A stretch of 46,486 bases of DNA from Tenacibaculum agarivorans (GTDB lineage Bacteria > Bacteroidota > Bacteroidia > Flavobacteriales > Flavobacteriaceae), in NCBI RefSeq assembly GCF_001936575.1, contig NZ_MSMP01000038.1:1-46486 (forward strand). Direction: 5' to 3'. The notes beneath the pieces are model-generated. The model ran no database searches. It saw nothing but the letters and a program-made list of their open reading frames with translations, and was not told the DNA's origin. Both the position numbers and the translations under genes were made by a program. Position 1 is the stretch's first letter, and each line of letters begins with the position of its first letter. Below, in pieces: positions 24,081 through 32,742 of the stretch.

Positions 24081-24563
24081 TTATTCTAAAGCCTTTACTA
24101 TTCTTTTATCATCTACTTTCACAGCATTAAATACTTCTATTTTTTGATTTTCATCTATAACAAGATATCGAGGTATCCATGATAAATCTAAAAAATTACC
24201 AAAATCTCCATCCCAACCAGAAGGTAGTAAAAAATGTTCCCCTTGAACATTGTACTTTTGTATTCCGTCTTTTAATTCTTCTAAAGAGTTATCAATAGAT
24301 AAAAAAAGAAAAACAACCTCGGGATGCTCTTTTTGCAACTTTACAATCTTCGGCATTCCTTTGATACAATCTCCACACCAAGAAGCCCATACATCTATCA
24401 ATACTTTTTTTCCTTTATATTGAGTAATTACCTCTTTAAAAGAAAGAGATTTATTATCTAATGAAATAAATTGTTCTTGTAATGCTTTTTCAGAAAATTG
24501 CGTTTCTATTCTTGTTTTACAGCCTAACAAAAAGATAAATAGAATTAAAAAGGAATATTTCAT
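24081..24563 (-). CDS. TlpA-like thioredoxin-fold lipoprotein with intact CxxC
   Basis: 160 aa. SPII signal with Cys15 (FLLGCKTRIE). The thioredoxin-like domain carries the redox motif WASWCGDC (Cys63, Cys66) and a cis-Pro segment SWIPRYL. It probably reduces disulfides in the periplasm or takes part in cytochrome maturation-type redox work. It is the second of a tandem pair; both mature proteins share FSEKAL near the N-terminus and have the active site at the same positions. No acidic export signal follows the cysteine. Confidence 0.88.
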   Translation of the reverse strand: MKYSFLILFIFLLGCKTRIETQFSEKALQEQFISLDNKSLSFKEVITQYKGKKVLIDVWASWCGDCIKGMPKIVKLQKEHPEVVFLFLSIDNSLEELKDGIQKYNVQGEHFLLPSGWDGDFGNFLDLSWIPRYLVIDENQKIEVFNAVKVDDKRIVKALE

Positions 24564-25031
24564 TTACTTTAGTTTATCTGAAACTTTTGAAGCTTTAAAC
24601 ACTTCAATATTTCCCTGTTCATCTATTTTTAAAAATCTGGGTATGCTTTTTAACTTTAAAAATTGCCCTAAATCTCCATCTCCTTTTTTGGGGATATAAT
24701 AAAACTGTCCTTTAGGTTTTACATATTTTAATCCATTTTTCCAATCGTGATAGGTATGATCTACTGAAAGGAAAACAAATTCATGATCTGGGTTTTCTTT
24801 TTGAAATTGTAAAACATCATCAAAACTATCTTGACTAACTGGACAATAGCTAGCAAATACTTGTGCGAAGACTTTTTTTCCTTTATTTTTTTCTAAAATT
24901 CCACTTAGAGATATCGAGTCTCTTTCTAAAGTTACCAACTTTTCGTTTAATGCTTTTTCAGAAAATAGTTTTGGAGAAGCACAATTAGCAAATAAAACAG
25001 CTACAAAACTTACAAAAAATAAATACTTCAT
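24564..25031 (-). CDS. TlpA-like paralogue with degenerate CPVS active site
   Basis: 155 aa. SPII signal with Cys17 (FANCASPKLF). The fold matches its neighbour, with cis-Pro SIPRFL, but the redox motif is ASYCPVSQ: Cys63 is retained and the second cysteine is Ser66. A monothiol site cannot do the usual dithiol exchange, so it may trap mixed disulfides, have a thiol-peroxidase-like role, or be non-catalytic. The start of the next gene follows the stop directly. The gene lies 1 nt after the permease gene. Confidence 0.82.
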   Translation of the reverse strand: MKYLFFVSFVAVLFANCASPKLFSEKALNEKLVTLERDSISLSGILEKNKGKKVFAQVFASYCPVSQDSFDDVLQFQKENPDHEFVFLSVDHTYHDWKNGLKYVKPKGQFYYIPKKGDGDLGQFLKLKSIPRFLKIDEQGNIEVFKASKVSDKLK

Positions 25032-25032
25032 T

Positions 25033-26109
25033 TTAATTCAATTTTACTCTAGGATCTAACCAAACATACATAATATCTACTAAAATATTAATCATAATAA
25101 ACAGACTAGATATTATTAATACACTTCCCATAATTATAGGCAAATCTAACGTATCTAACGCATTTACAATTTCCTTTCCTAAACCATTCCAATTAAAAAT
25201 ATACTCGATAAAAACTGCTCCAGCTAACATAGAAGCAAACCAACCTGAAATTGCAGTTATTACTGGATTTAAAGAATTTTTCAATGCATGATTTTTAATC
25301 ACTTTAAAATACGATAAACCTTTAGCTTTTGCTGTTCGAATATAATCTTGGTTCAACGTTTCTAACAATGAATTTCGCATTAATTGTACTACTACTGCCA
25401 ATGGACGAATACCTAAAACAATCGCAGGTAATATTAGATTTTTCCACTGTATGTATATTCCTTCTCCAAAATCATCAACTTCATATAAACTTCCTGTCAT
25501 TTCTAGCCCTGTAAAATCATGTAGCACAAAACCGAAGAACCACGCAAATAGTATTGCCGAAAAAAATGAGGGTAAACTCATTCCTAAAGTACTAATGACA
25601 GCTATGATTCTATCAAAAAAAGTATTCTTGTAGAGTGCTGATAGAATTCCTAAAACCACTCCAAAAAGAATTGCAATAGTTATAGAAAATAATGCCAATA
25701 CAACAGTATTGGGCAATGTTTCTTGAATCACGCTCCATACACTTTTTCCGTTTTTTTGAAAAGATTCTCTTAAATAAGGAAATTTAAGAACTATAGTAGT
25801 ATTTGCAATAGTAAACAATTTGGCATAATTATATTTATTACTAGCTAATGAAGTATAACTTGTTTCATCTCCACTATGAAAGGAAACTGGAGATAAGTCA
25901 TTAATGTAATATAAGTACTGAGTTCCTATAGACTGATCAAACCCATATTTCTTTCGGATAATCTCTAACTGTTCGCTATCCTCTCGTTGCCCCATTAACA
26001 TTCTAGCAGGATCACCTGGCAAAACATTGAACAACAAAAAAACAACAGTAACCACTCCAAAGAGTGTTAAAAAACCATAAAGAAGTTTAGTAATTATATA
26101 TTGAAACAT
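25033..26109 (-). CDS. ABC transporter permease, DppB/OppB type
   Basis: 358 aa from the ATG at 26109 (MFQYIITKLLYGFLTLFGV), preferred over the ORF-opening ATG at 26151 because it begins the canonical first membrane helix. LFNVLPGDPARMLMGQR is the typical N-terminal block, and DYIRTAKAKGLSYFKVIKNHALKNSL is the EAA loop contacting the ATPase. About six membrane segments. It would be one half of a peptide or nickel-type importer, but no partner permease, ATPase or binding protein is adjacent. An insert of about 70 aa between helices 1 and 2 is longer than usual. Probably co-transcribed with the TlpA-like pair. Confidence 0.88.
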   Translation of the reverse strand: MFQYIITKLLYGFLTLFGVVTVVFLLFNVLPGDPARMLMGQREDSEQLEIIRKKYGFDQSIGTQYLYYINDLSPVSFHSGDETSYTSLASNKYNYAKLFTIANTTIVLKFPYLRESFQKNGKSVWSVIQETLPNTVVLALFSITIAILFGVVLGILSALYKNTFFDRIIAVISTLGMSLPSFFSAILFAWFFGFVLHDFTGLEMTGSLYEVDDFGEGIYIQWKNLILPAIVLGIRPLAVVVQLMRNSLLETLNQDYIRTAKAKGLSYFKVIKNHALKNSLNPVITAISGWFASMLAGAVFIEYIFNWNGLGKEIVNALDTLDLPIIMGSVLIISSLFIMINILVDIMYVWLDPRVKLN

Positions 26110-26237
26110 ACTCAAACAAAGATAGCAGAAAACTTTATAACTAATATTCAAAAAACTATTTTAGATCTACTTTGTTATACTTACGTACCTTTACTTAACT
26201 CCTTATTTTACTTCTATTTTGGTAGCATAAATAAACC

Positions 26238-26266
26238 TTGTAAATAGTATAAAATAATTACTTTTG
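26238..26266 (+). promoter_or_regulatory. promoter of pyrF
   Basis: TTG (26238-26240), 18-nt spacer, TACTTTTG (26259-26266): a full match to the Bacteroidota -33/-7 promoter pattern, 22 nt before the ATG. Confidence 0.65.
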
Positions 26267-26288
26267 CCTAACTTTTTAATAACTATAG

Positions 26289-27101
26289 ATGACAACACAA
26301 GAATTAGTAGCGGAAATTAAACGAAAAAAATCTTTTTTATGTATTGGTTTAGATGTAGATCTTACTAAGATTCCAAAACATTTACTAAGCGAAGAAGATC
26401 CAATTTTTGCATTTAATAAAGCAATTATTGATGCTACACATCATTTATGTGTTGCCTATAAACCTAATACCGCTTTTTACGAAGCCTATGGCATTAAAGG
26501 TTGGAAAGCATTAGAAAAGACTATCGACTATATCAATAAAAATCATCCTGAAATATTTACCATAGCAGATGCTAAAAGAGGAGATATAGGAAATACCTCA
26601 ACGATGTATGCTAAAGCTTTTTTTGAAGATTTAGCTTTCGATTCAGTCACTGTTGCTCCTTACATGGGAAAAGATTCTGTAGAGCCATTTTTAGCTTTTG
26701 AAAACAAACATACTATTGTATTAGCGTTGACTTCTAATCAAGGAGCTTATGATTTTCAAACGCTTAAAATAAATGAAATAGAGTTATACAAAGAAGTTTT
26801 AAAAACTTCTAAAACATGGGAAAACTCTCATAATTTAATGTATGTTGTAGGAGCTACAAAAGCGGAATATTTAAAGGAAATAAGAACTATTATTCCTGAA
26901 AACTTTTTATTAGTTCCAGGAGTTGGAGCTCAAGGAGGAAATCTCCAAGATGTATGTAAGTATGGTATGACAGACTCTATAGGTTTACTAATTAATTCTT
27001 CAAGAGGAATTATATATGCTGGAAATGATGTAAATTTTGCAGATGCGGCAGCAGAAAAAGCCAAAGAATTACAAACTCAAATGGAAGCTTTACTTAAGTA
27101 A
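26289..27101 (+). CDS. pyrF: orotidine-5'-phosphate decarboxylase (type 2)
   Basis: 270 aa. It converts OMP to UMP, the last step of de novo pyrimidine synthesis. Visible: FLCIGLDVDLTKIP with the first Asp/Lys region, VAYKPNTAFYEAYG, the catalytic IADAKRGDIGNTS, PYMGKDSVEPF and LLVPGVGAQGG. The length and these motifs place it in the longer PyrF subfamily (about 270 aa) rather than the 230-aa type. Own promoter. Its stop overlaps the next start by one base (TAATG). Confidence 0.96.
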   Translation: MTTQELVAEIKRKKSFLCIGLDVDLTKIPKHLLSEEDPIFAFNKAIIDATHHLCVAYKPNTAFYEAYGIKGWKALEKTIDYINKNHPEIFTIADAKRGDIGNTSTMYAKAFFEDLAFDSVTVAPYMGKDSVEPFLAFENKHTIVLALTSNQGAYDFQTLKINEIELYKEVLKTSKTWENSHNLMYVVGATKAEYLKEIRTIIPENFLLVPGVGAQGGNLQDVCKYGMTDSIGLLINSSRGIIYAGNDVNFADAAAEKAKELQTQMEALLK

Positions 27102-27895
27102 TGACAATTACCGACCAATTAGATAGAGAGATTTCTTTAGATCATTCTCCTAAAAGAATTATTTCTTTAGTTCCAAGTCAAACAGAATTATTATATGATT
27201 TAGGACTAGATGATAACATTGTTGGGATTACTAAATTTTGCGTTCATCCATATCATTTAAAACAGACTAAAACCATAGTTGGTGGAACTAAAAACATAAA
27301 GATTGAAAAAATCAAGGCCTTGCAACCTGATATTATTTTATGTAATAAAGAAGAAAACACAAAAGAAATTGTTGAGTTATGTGAAGAGATTGCTACGGTT
27401 CATGTTTCGGATATCTACACTTTAAATGACGCTAAAGAATTAATACGACAGTATGGTGTTTTATTTTCTTGTAGAACTAGAGCTAACAGTATTATTGAAA
27501 AATTAGATTTTAAACTCAATGATTTTAAACTATTCATCAAAGATATAGCTCCTAAAAAAGTAGTCTACTTTATTTGGAGAAACCCATGGATTGTAGCTGC
27601 TAATGATACCTTTATCAATCATATTCTTGAACTTAATAAGTTTATCAATATTTACAAAAACAAAGAACGGTACCCTGAAGTTGAGTTAAAAAAAATTAGA
27701 TTAAAAGGAGATCCCGATTTAGTTTTTCTTTCATCTGAACCCTATCCATTCAAAGAAGAGCATGCTTTTGAAATTGGGAGATGTACACATCATGCTAAAA
27801 CAGTTTTTGTAGATGGAGAATTATTTTCTTGGTATGGAAGTAGATTATTAAAATCTTTTGAGTATTTCAAAAAATTACACCAAAGAATTCTCTAA
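27101..27895 (+). CDS. BtuF/TroA-like helical-backbone metal/corrinoid-binding protein without signal peptide
   Basis: 264 aa. It starts directly with MTITDQLDREISLDHSPKRI, then ISLVPSQTELLYDLGLDDNI and IKALQPDIILCNKEEN, which are the standard blocks of periplasmic B12/iron-siderophore binding proteins. No signal peptide or lipobox is seen and no upstream ATG extends it, so it appears cytoplasmic. The end is GELFSWYGSRLLKSFEYFKK, as in family members of this cytoplasmic subgroup. It is coupled to pyrF by a one-base overlap. Ligand unknown. Confidence 0.8.
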   Translation: MTITDQLDREISLDHSPKRIISLVPSQTELLYDLGLDDNIVGITKFCVHPYHLKQTKTIVGGTKNIKIEKIKALQPDIILCNKEENTKEIVELCEEIATVHVSDIYTLNDAKELIRQYGVLFSCRTRANSIIEKLDFKLNDFKLFIKDIAPKKVVYFIWRNPWIVAANDTFINHILELNKFINIYKNKERYPEVELKKIRLKGDPDLVFLSSEPYPFKEEHAFEIGRCTHHAKTVFVDGELFSWYGSRLLKSFEYFKKLHQRIL

Positions 27896-28060
27896 GTAGT
27901 TTACTCTATTTAACTTTTCTAGAACTTTCATAGCTTTATATAAAGCTATGTCACTCTTCACCTCATCTTCATACTTATAATCATTAGAACGCTCAAGTAA
28001 CATGTAATAGCGTTCTTGCAGATGTTTTTTATATTTAGACAATTGATTTAAGCGTGACAT
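27875..28060 (-). CDS. small basic protein of unknown function
   Basis: 61 aa, highly charged and helix-prone (MSRLNQLSKYKKHLQERYYM, then DYKYEDEVKSDIALYKAMKV). Its 3' end overlaps the convergent BtuF-like gene by 21 nt. I believe it is real because composition is protein-like throughout and AT-rich shadows rarely give such balanced charge; function unknown. Confidence 0.55.
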   Translation of the reverse strand: MSRLNQLSKYKKHLQERYYMLLERSNDYKYEDEVKSDIALYKAMKVLEKLNRVNYLENSLV

Positions 28061-28119
28061 AACTCATATAATTACATCTTAAATATAGTAATAAATTTTT
28101 GAAATTCAAACACTTACAA

Positions 28120-28827
28120 CTACTTATTATCTTGTAAAGCAAAAACCTTTCTTAATAAATCGGTATTACGTAAGCCTATTTTATTTCGAATCCCTTTTTC
28201 CTCTACCGCAATCATAGTATATACACCTTCCAAAGCCTCTGTTGTCACGTAATCGGTTAGGTCCGGATTTACCTTAGTCACAAAAGGAATTGAGTTGTAT
28301 TTAGATATTAAATTTGCCCAAATTTGATCTGCACCTACCTTACCAAAAGATTTTTTTATTACTGGATTAAACTTTGAATATAAAGCAGTAGTAGTCTTTC
28401 CTTCTAGGTAACTAGTAGCAGCTCTATCATTTCCTAATAAAATATTTTTTGCATCGTTGAAGGTGATATCTTTTACTGCACTCACAAAAATTGGAGTTGC
28501 TGTCTTTACTGCATCTTCAGCAGCTCTATTTAAAGCTTTTACTCCTTCATCAGCCAATTTACTTAATCCTATTTTACGCAAACCTTTATCTACAGCTTGT
28601 AATTCTTTAGGCAATAAAATCTTTACTAACTCATTTCTATAAAAACCGTCTTTAGCCGTTAATTTAGATACTTGATGTTGAATTCCATTATCTAAAGCCT
28701 GACGCAGCCCTGCTCCTATTTGATCTTGAGTTAAACCTCCTTGAGGTAATTGACTTGCTATTTTTTGTAATTCTGCACAACCTACAAATTGAAGAGCTAT
28801 AAATGCAATACAAATCTTTTTAATCAT
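28120..28827 (-). CDS. DUF4197 family lipoprotein
   Basis: 235 aa. SPII signal with Cys17 (FVGCAELQK). The body matches DUF4197: GLTQDQIGAGLRQALDNGIQ, then DGFYRNELVKILLPKELQ, and SYLEGKTTTALYSKFNPVI. Function of the family is unknown. Probably faces the periplasm. Its promoter region carries the same GTGAC-N15-GTATC box as the array units, so it may be controlled by the same factor. Confidence 0.88.
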   Translation of the reverse strand: MIKKICIAFIALQFVGCAELQKIASQLPQGGLTQDQIGAGLRQALDNGIQHQVSKLTAKDGFYRNELVKILLPKELQAVDKGLRKIGLSKLADEGVKALNRAAEDAVKTATPIFVSAVKDITFNDAKNILLGNDRAATSYLEGKTTTALYSKFNPVIKKSFGKVGADQIWANLISKYNSIPFVTKVNPDLTDYVTTEALEGVYTMIAVEEKGIRNKIGLRNTDLLRKVFALQDNK

Positions 28828-28851
28828 GTTTTAAAATTTATTTTTAATTAG

Positions 28852-28876
28852 GATACATTAATTGTTATTAAGTCAC
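28852..28876 (-). promoter_or_regulatory. GTGAC-N15-GTATC box upstream of the DUF4197 gene
   Basis: Minus strand GTGAC (28876-28872), 15-nt spacer, GTATC (28856-28852), 24 nt before the ATG. It lies in the 50-nt gap after the DUF5522 gene. Spacing equals that of the four array sites. Confidence 0.5.
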
Positions 28877-28877
28877 A

Positions 28878-29042
28878 TTATATAAAACTATCTGTCTTCT
28901 TATCATAACCATAAGGACAATGTTTACAACCACTTTTACAACAATATCCTCTTCTTAAATGGAATTGTTCTGTAAAAACCTTATATCCTTGTTCGTTCAG
29001 ATAATAATCTCCTTCAACTAATTCTATTCTTTTATTATACAT
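28878..29042 (-). CDS. DUF5522 family cysteine-cluster protein
   Basis: 54 aa. It begins MYNKRIELVEGDYYLNEQGY and ends with the cluster RGYCCKSGCKHCPYGYDK (Cys34, Cys35, Cys39, Cys42), the DUF5522 signature, likely a metal or Fe-S site. The function of the family is unknown to me. A run of consistent codons, the intact cluster and the ATG to TAA frame make it a real gene. It is followed by the box for the DUF4197 gene. Confidence 0.85.
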   Translation of the reverse strand: MYNKRIELVEGDYYLNEQGYKVFTEQFHLRRGYCCKSGCKHCPYGYDKKTDSFI

Positions 29043-29243
29043 ACGGTAAAGATACTCTTTAAACTATTACTAAAGAAAAAGTAATACAATTTCTAATCAC
29101 ACTAGGTAACCTTTTTTAAGTAAACGTCTCTCTAAGGTAAATAAGCATTTGCTTTAGGGTTGATCACCCTTACAATGAAAAAAAATTACAATGATGTAAT
29201 CGCGGAAACCGAAAAGCGAAAGAGTAGGAATTTATAACGCATA

Positions 29244-29263
29244 GAAATGACATTGTCATTTTC
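29244..29263. promoter_or_regulatory. palindrome in the leader of the giant fibre gene
   Basis: GAAATGACATTGTCATTTTC, centred 26 nt before the ATG. Arms AAATGACA / TGTCATTT are perfect. Either an operator or a hairpin in the mRNA leader. Confidence 0.4.
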
Positions 29264-29278
29264 AAAAAATAAACAAAA

Positions 29279-32200
29279 ATGAAACAACCAATCTTAACAT
29301 TAACACTATTAATGTTCTGCCAATTTTTAATGGCACAGAATACATTTACCAAAACAAACACTACTGTGCACCCAAATACACAGATTGTAAATTTAGCAGA
29401 TGACAACTTTGTATTCGGAAGCACTACCATTAATGCTACTAATATAATATCTAGTAAACGTTTCTTATATCATAAGGATTTAGCAGCTTTTAGAGCTGGT
29501 GAAGCCAACGCAGGATTTTGGGATATCAATAATATAGGAAAATGGTCGGTAGCTTTTGGAGTAAACACTACAGCTTCTGGAACTTCTAGTTTTGCCGGCG
29601 GGGCTTTTAGTACGGCTAGCGGAGCAAATTCACTAGCGTATGGAGCTAGTGCAACGGCTTCATCTGATGATGCCATGGCACTCGGACATTTGGCTAGAGC
29701 AACTAATAATTATGCAATTGCTTTTGGGCATTCTTCTGTAGCTTCAGGAGTAGAGAGTATTTCTATCGGTAATAGCGCAAACTCAAATAGTTTAAGAGCA
29801 ATAGCCTTAGGGGCAAGTGCTAATGCATTGGCACCATACTCAATTGCACTATCACAATCTTCAGCAAACAGTGATTGGGCATTAGCTGCGGGACTTTCTT
29901 CTGCTACGGGATTATATAGTAGTGCTTTAGGAAACTCAACTACTGATGGCAGATATAGCTTCGCTGCTGGTAACGCAACAGTTAAACAAGACTATGGCGC
30001 TGCTTTAGGTAGAGGAACATCAAATGACATTGGAGCATTTGCTGTTGGAAATGCTACAGCTTCTGGTAAATATAGTGGAGCAATTGGGCAAAGTACTACC
30101 AATGGTGAAAATGCTTTTGCAGTTGGTTTATCCGAAGCTATTGGATACAATAGTATTGCTTTAGGTAGAGCTAAGGCTGATGGAATTGGTGCTTTTGCCG
30201 CAGGTAACTTCGCTAATTCTACAGGACAAGGTGCTTTTTCAGGAGGACAAGCTTCTGAAGCTAAAGGTACTGGTGCAACAGCTTTTGGAATTTCAACTAA
30301 AGCTTTAGCAGATGGTGCCTTTACTAGTGGATTAAATACTAACGCTACTGCTCCATATGCCTCTGCTAATGGTACATTCACAAATGCTAACTTTAGTAAT
30401 GAATTTGTTGTTGGAACTGCCAACACTAATACTTCTTACGGAGCAAGCTCTCTATTCAATCCTTTATTTGTAGTTGGAAATGGTAGTAGTAACACCAATC
30501 GTGATGATGCTATAGCCGTGCTTAGAAATGGAGATATCATTATTCCTGATTTACCTAACGATGTAACTACTACTACTGCTAAAAATGTCGTGGTATTACC
30601 TAATGGAACATTGAGAGTTTCTAATCAAAGTAGTGCTGTAGATTTAGATGAACAAACACTTAGTTTCGATCCCGCTACATTGAACTTATCAATTTCAAAC
30701 GGTAATAGTGTTACTTTGGTTGATGAGGACAAACAAATATTAACTTTTGATGCTACCACCAATCAACTTTCTATTTCTAATGGAAACTCTGTAACATTAC
30801 TTGCTTCTAATTCAGGAGGAAACTCATATACAGCGGGACAAGGATTAAGTTTATCTGGAACTACTTTTAATGCAAATGTAAAAAATGGTTTAAACATTAC
30901 CAGTAGCGGTAATTCTATTCAGTTAGGAGGAACATTAATTAAAACAACTGATATTGATAAAAAGGGATATGATATCTCTTTTTCTGGAAGTGGAAATTTC
31001 ATTGTAGGAGCTACACAAATAGACAATCAAACTGGTGGACATGACGATCTCAAAATGTATTTTGCTAAAAATGGTGCTTTCCGTGCTGGTTTTGTACAAG
31101 GAAGTGAATGGGACTACACTAATTTAGGAAGTTACTCAGTAGCTATGGGGCAAGATACTCAGGCTTTAGGAGTTGCATCTGCCGCTTTTGGTAGAGAGTC
31201 GATTGCTAAGGGAGGACACGCTATGGCCATAGGAACACAAACTGAAGCTATAGGTGGTAGTTCTTTTGCTATGGGAACTTTTAGTAAAGCTATTGGTTTA
31301 GAATCTGTAGCTATGGGTAGAGCTTCTCAAGCTTTAGATACGCATTCAGTCGCTATCGGTTCATCAGTAAAATCTTCTGGAAAATCATCAATTGCTATGG
31401 GAGAAACCGTTAGTTCTTCAGGTAACGCCTCGGTAGCTTTAGGAAAAGGATCAACTTCAACCGCTGAAGCTTCTATTGCGTTCGGATTACAAAATAATGC
31501 TACTGGAATGTCTTCTGTTGCTGGAGGAAGATTAAATCAAGCCTCAGAATTAGCTGCAATTGCTCTAGGAAGTAATAACAAAGCTGATGGTCGATATTCA
31601 ATAGCCGCTGGTAGTAATAATGTTACAACACAAGAAGGTACGGCTGCAATAGGTATTGCTAATCAAGCAAATGCTTGGGCTTCTTTTGCTGCTGGTGGAA
31701 GCAATACTAGTGACGGAAATTATAGCGTAGCTTTAGGAAATACAAATACTTCTTCTGGAAGTTCTTCTACAACTATGGGATATAATAATAAAGCAGTTGG
31801 CAATCATTCTGTTGCTATGGGACTTAATACAATTACAAATGGAATAAATTCTATTGCTGCTGGTAGCACAAATATTTCTAATGGAAGATCTAGCGCAACC
31901 ATTGGTGATAATTTAATTGCGAATTCTTTTGCTGAAGTAGTTGTGGGGACATTTAACGCAAACACTCCTGCTGCTAGTGATACTAGTTGGAAAATTTCTG
32001 ATAAAGTTTTTGTTGTAGGTAGAGGAACCAACGCTAACAACAGAAGAGATGCTTTAGTGGTTTATAAAAATGGAAATATTACACATGCAGGTACTATATC
32101 ACATAGTTCAGACAAACGATTAAAAACCAATATTAAACAATTAGAAGGAGTTCGTGAGAAATTAAGTAAAGTAAATGCTTATACCTACAACTGGACTGAA

Positions 32201-32737
32201 GAAGCCAATAGATCTGAAAATTTACAATATGGTGTTATTGCACAAGAAGTAATGGAATATTTTCCTGAATTAGTAACTAAAGATAGCGAAGGATTTTACG
32301 CTGTTAATTATACTGGACTAATTCCTTTATTATTGAATGCTTTTAAAGAAGAAGTGAATACTAGAGACCAAGAAATAAGTGCTCTGAAAGAAGATATTCA
32401 AGAGTTAAAAAATATAGTAAACGAAATTAGAGGAGGTGAATCAGAAAAGCAATCAGTATCAACGATTGAAAAACCTGCTCTTTTCAATGACTCTATTTTT
32501 AACGGTGTTACGCTATATCCAAACCCTTCTGAAAATGAGATTTTCATCAAAATCAAAAACGGTGATATCAATACTGTTAGCTATTTAATTTCAGATACAT
32601 CAGGAAACATTGTTCAAGAAAAAACAGCATATACAAATAGTATTAATATTTCTCGCCTTTCTTCAGGAATGTATTATTTAATGCTTACTTCTGAAGATAA
32701 CACAGATAAAAAAATGATCAAATTCATCAAAAAATAA
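29279..32737 (+). CDS. secreted fibre protein: YadA-like head repeats, S74 chaperone domain, T9SS sorting domain
   Basis: 1152 aa. Signal peptide MKQPILTLTLLMFCQFLMAQ. Two blocks of left-handed parallel beta-roll repeats (about 85-385 and 614-895) show the 14-15 residue pattern SxAxGxxxxAxG of trimeric YadA heads. They are separated by a stalk-like region (about 390-610). A peptidase S74 / intramolecular chaperone domain starts near residue 942 (SSDKRLKTNIKQLEGV) and ends in a short coiled coil (about 1030-1060). A T9SS type A sorting domain follows from about 1078 (LYPNPSENEIFIKI) to the C-terminal IKFIKK. Such fibres usually trimerise and bind surfaces. The following gene is 5 nt downstream. 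Confidence 0.9.
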   Translation: MKQPILTLTLLMFCQFLMAQNTFTKTNTTVHPNTQIVNLADDNFVFGSTTINATNIISSKRFLYHKDLAAFRAGEANAGFWDINNIGKWSVAFGVNTTASGTSSFAGGAFSTASGANSLAYGASATASSDDAMALGHLARATNNYAIAFGHSSVASGVESISIGNSANSNSLRAIALGASANALAPYSIALSQSSANSDWALAAGLSSATGLYSSALGNSTTDGRYSFAAGNATVKQDYGAALGRGTSNDIGAFAVGNATASGKYSGAIGQSTTNGENAFAVGLSEAIGYNSIALGRAKADGIGAFAAGNFANSTGQGAFSGGQASEAKGTGATAFGISTKALADGAFTSGLNTNATAPYASANGTFTNANFSNEFVVGTANTNTSYGASSLFNPLFVVGNGSSNTNRDDAIAVLRNGDIIIPDLPNDVTTTTAKNVVVLPNGTLRVSNQSSAVDLDEQTLSFDPATLNLSISNGNSVTLVDEDKQILTFDATTNQLSISNGNSVTLLASNSGGNSYTAGQGLSLSGTTFNANVKNGLNITSSGNSIQLGGTLIKTTDIDKKGYDISFSGSGNFIVGATQIDNQTGGHDDLKMYFAKNGAFRAGFVQGSEWDYTNLGSYSVAMGQDTQALGVASAAFGRESIAKGGHAMAIGTQTEAIGGSSFAMGTFSKAIGLESVAMGRASQALDTHSVAIGSSVKSSGKSSIAMGETVSSSGNASVALGKGSTSTAEASIAFGLQNNATGMSSVAGGRLNQASELAAIALGSNNKADGRYSIAAGSNNVTTQEGTAAIGIANQANAWASFAAGGSNTSDGNYSVALGNTNTSSGSSSTTMGYNNKAVGNHSVAMGLNTITNGINSIAAGSTNISNGRSSATIGDNLIANSFAEVVVGTFNANTPAASDTSWKISDKVFVVGRGTNANNRRDALVVYKNGNITHAGTISHSSDKRLKTNIKQLEGVREKLSKVNAYTYNWTEEANRSENLQYGVIAQEVMEYFPELVTKDSEGFYAVNYTGLIPLLLNAFKEEVNTRDQEISALKEDIQELKNIVNEIRGGESEKQSVSTIEKPALFNDSIFNGVTLYPNPSENEIFIKIKNGDINTVSYLISDTSGNIVQEKTAYTNSINISRLSSGMYYLMLTSEDNTDKKMIKFIKK

Positions 32738-32742
32738 AACAA

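Noticed and set aside
25033..26109. Complete peptide-import system at the permease gene
   Set aside because: No ATPase, second permease or binding protein gene lies nearby; only one permease subunit is present.
29470..30426. Minus-strand ORFs inside the YadA-head region (29470-29676, 29992-30426; also 31804-32040)
   Set aside because: They are antisense shadows of Ala/Gly/Ser-rich repeats, with repetitive Ala/Pro/Leu composition and no start context.
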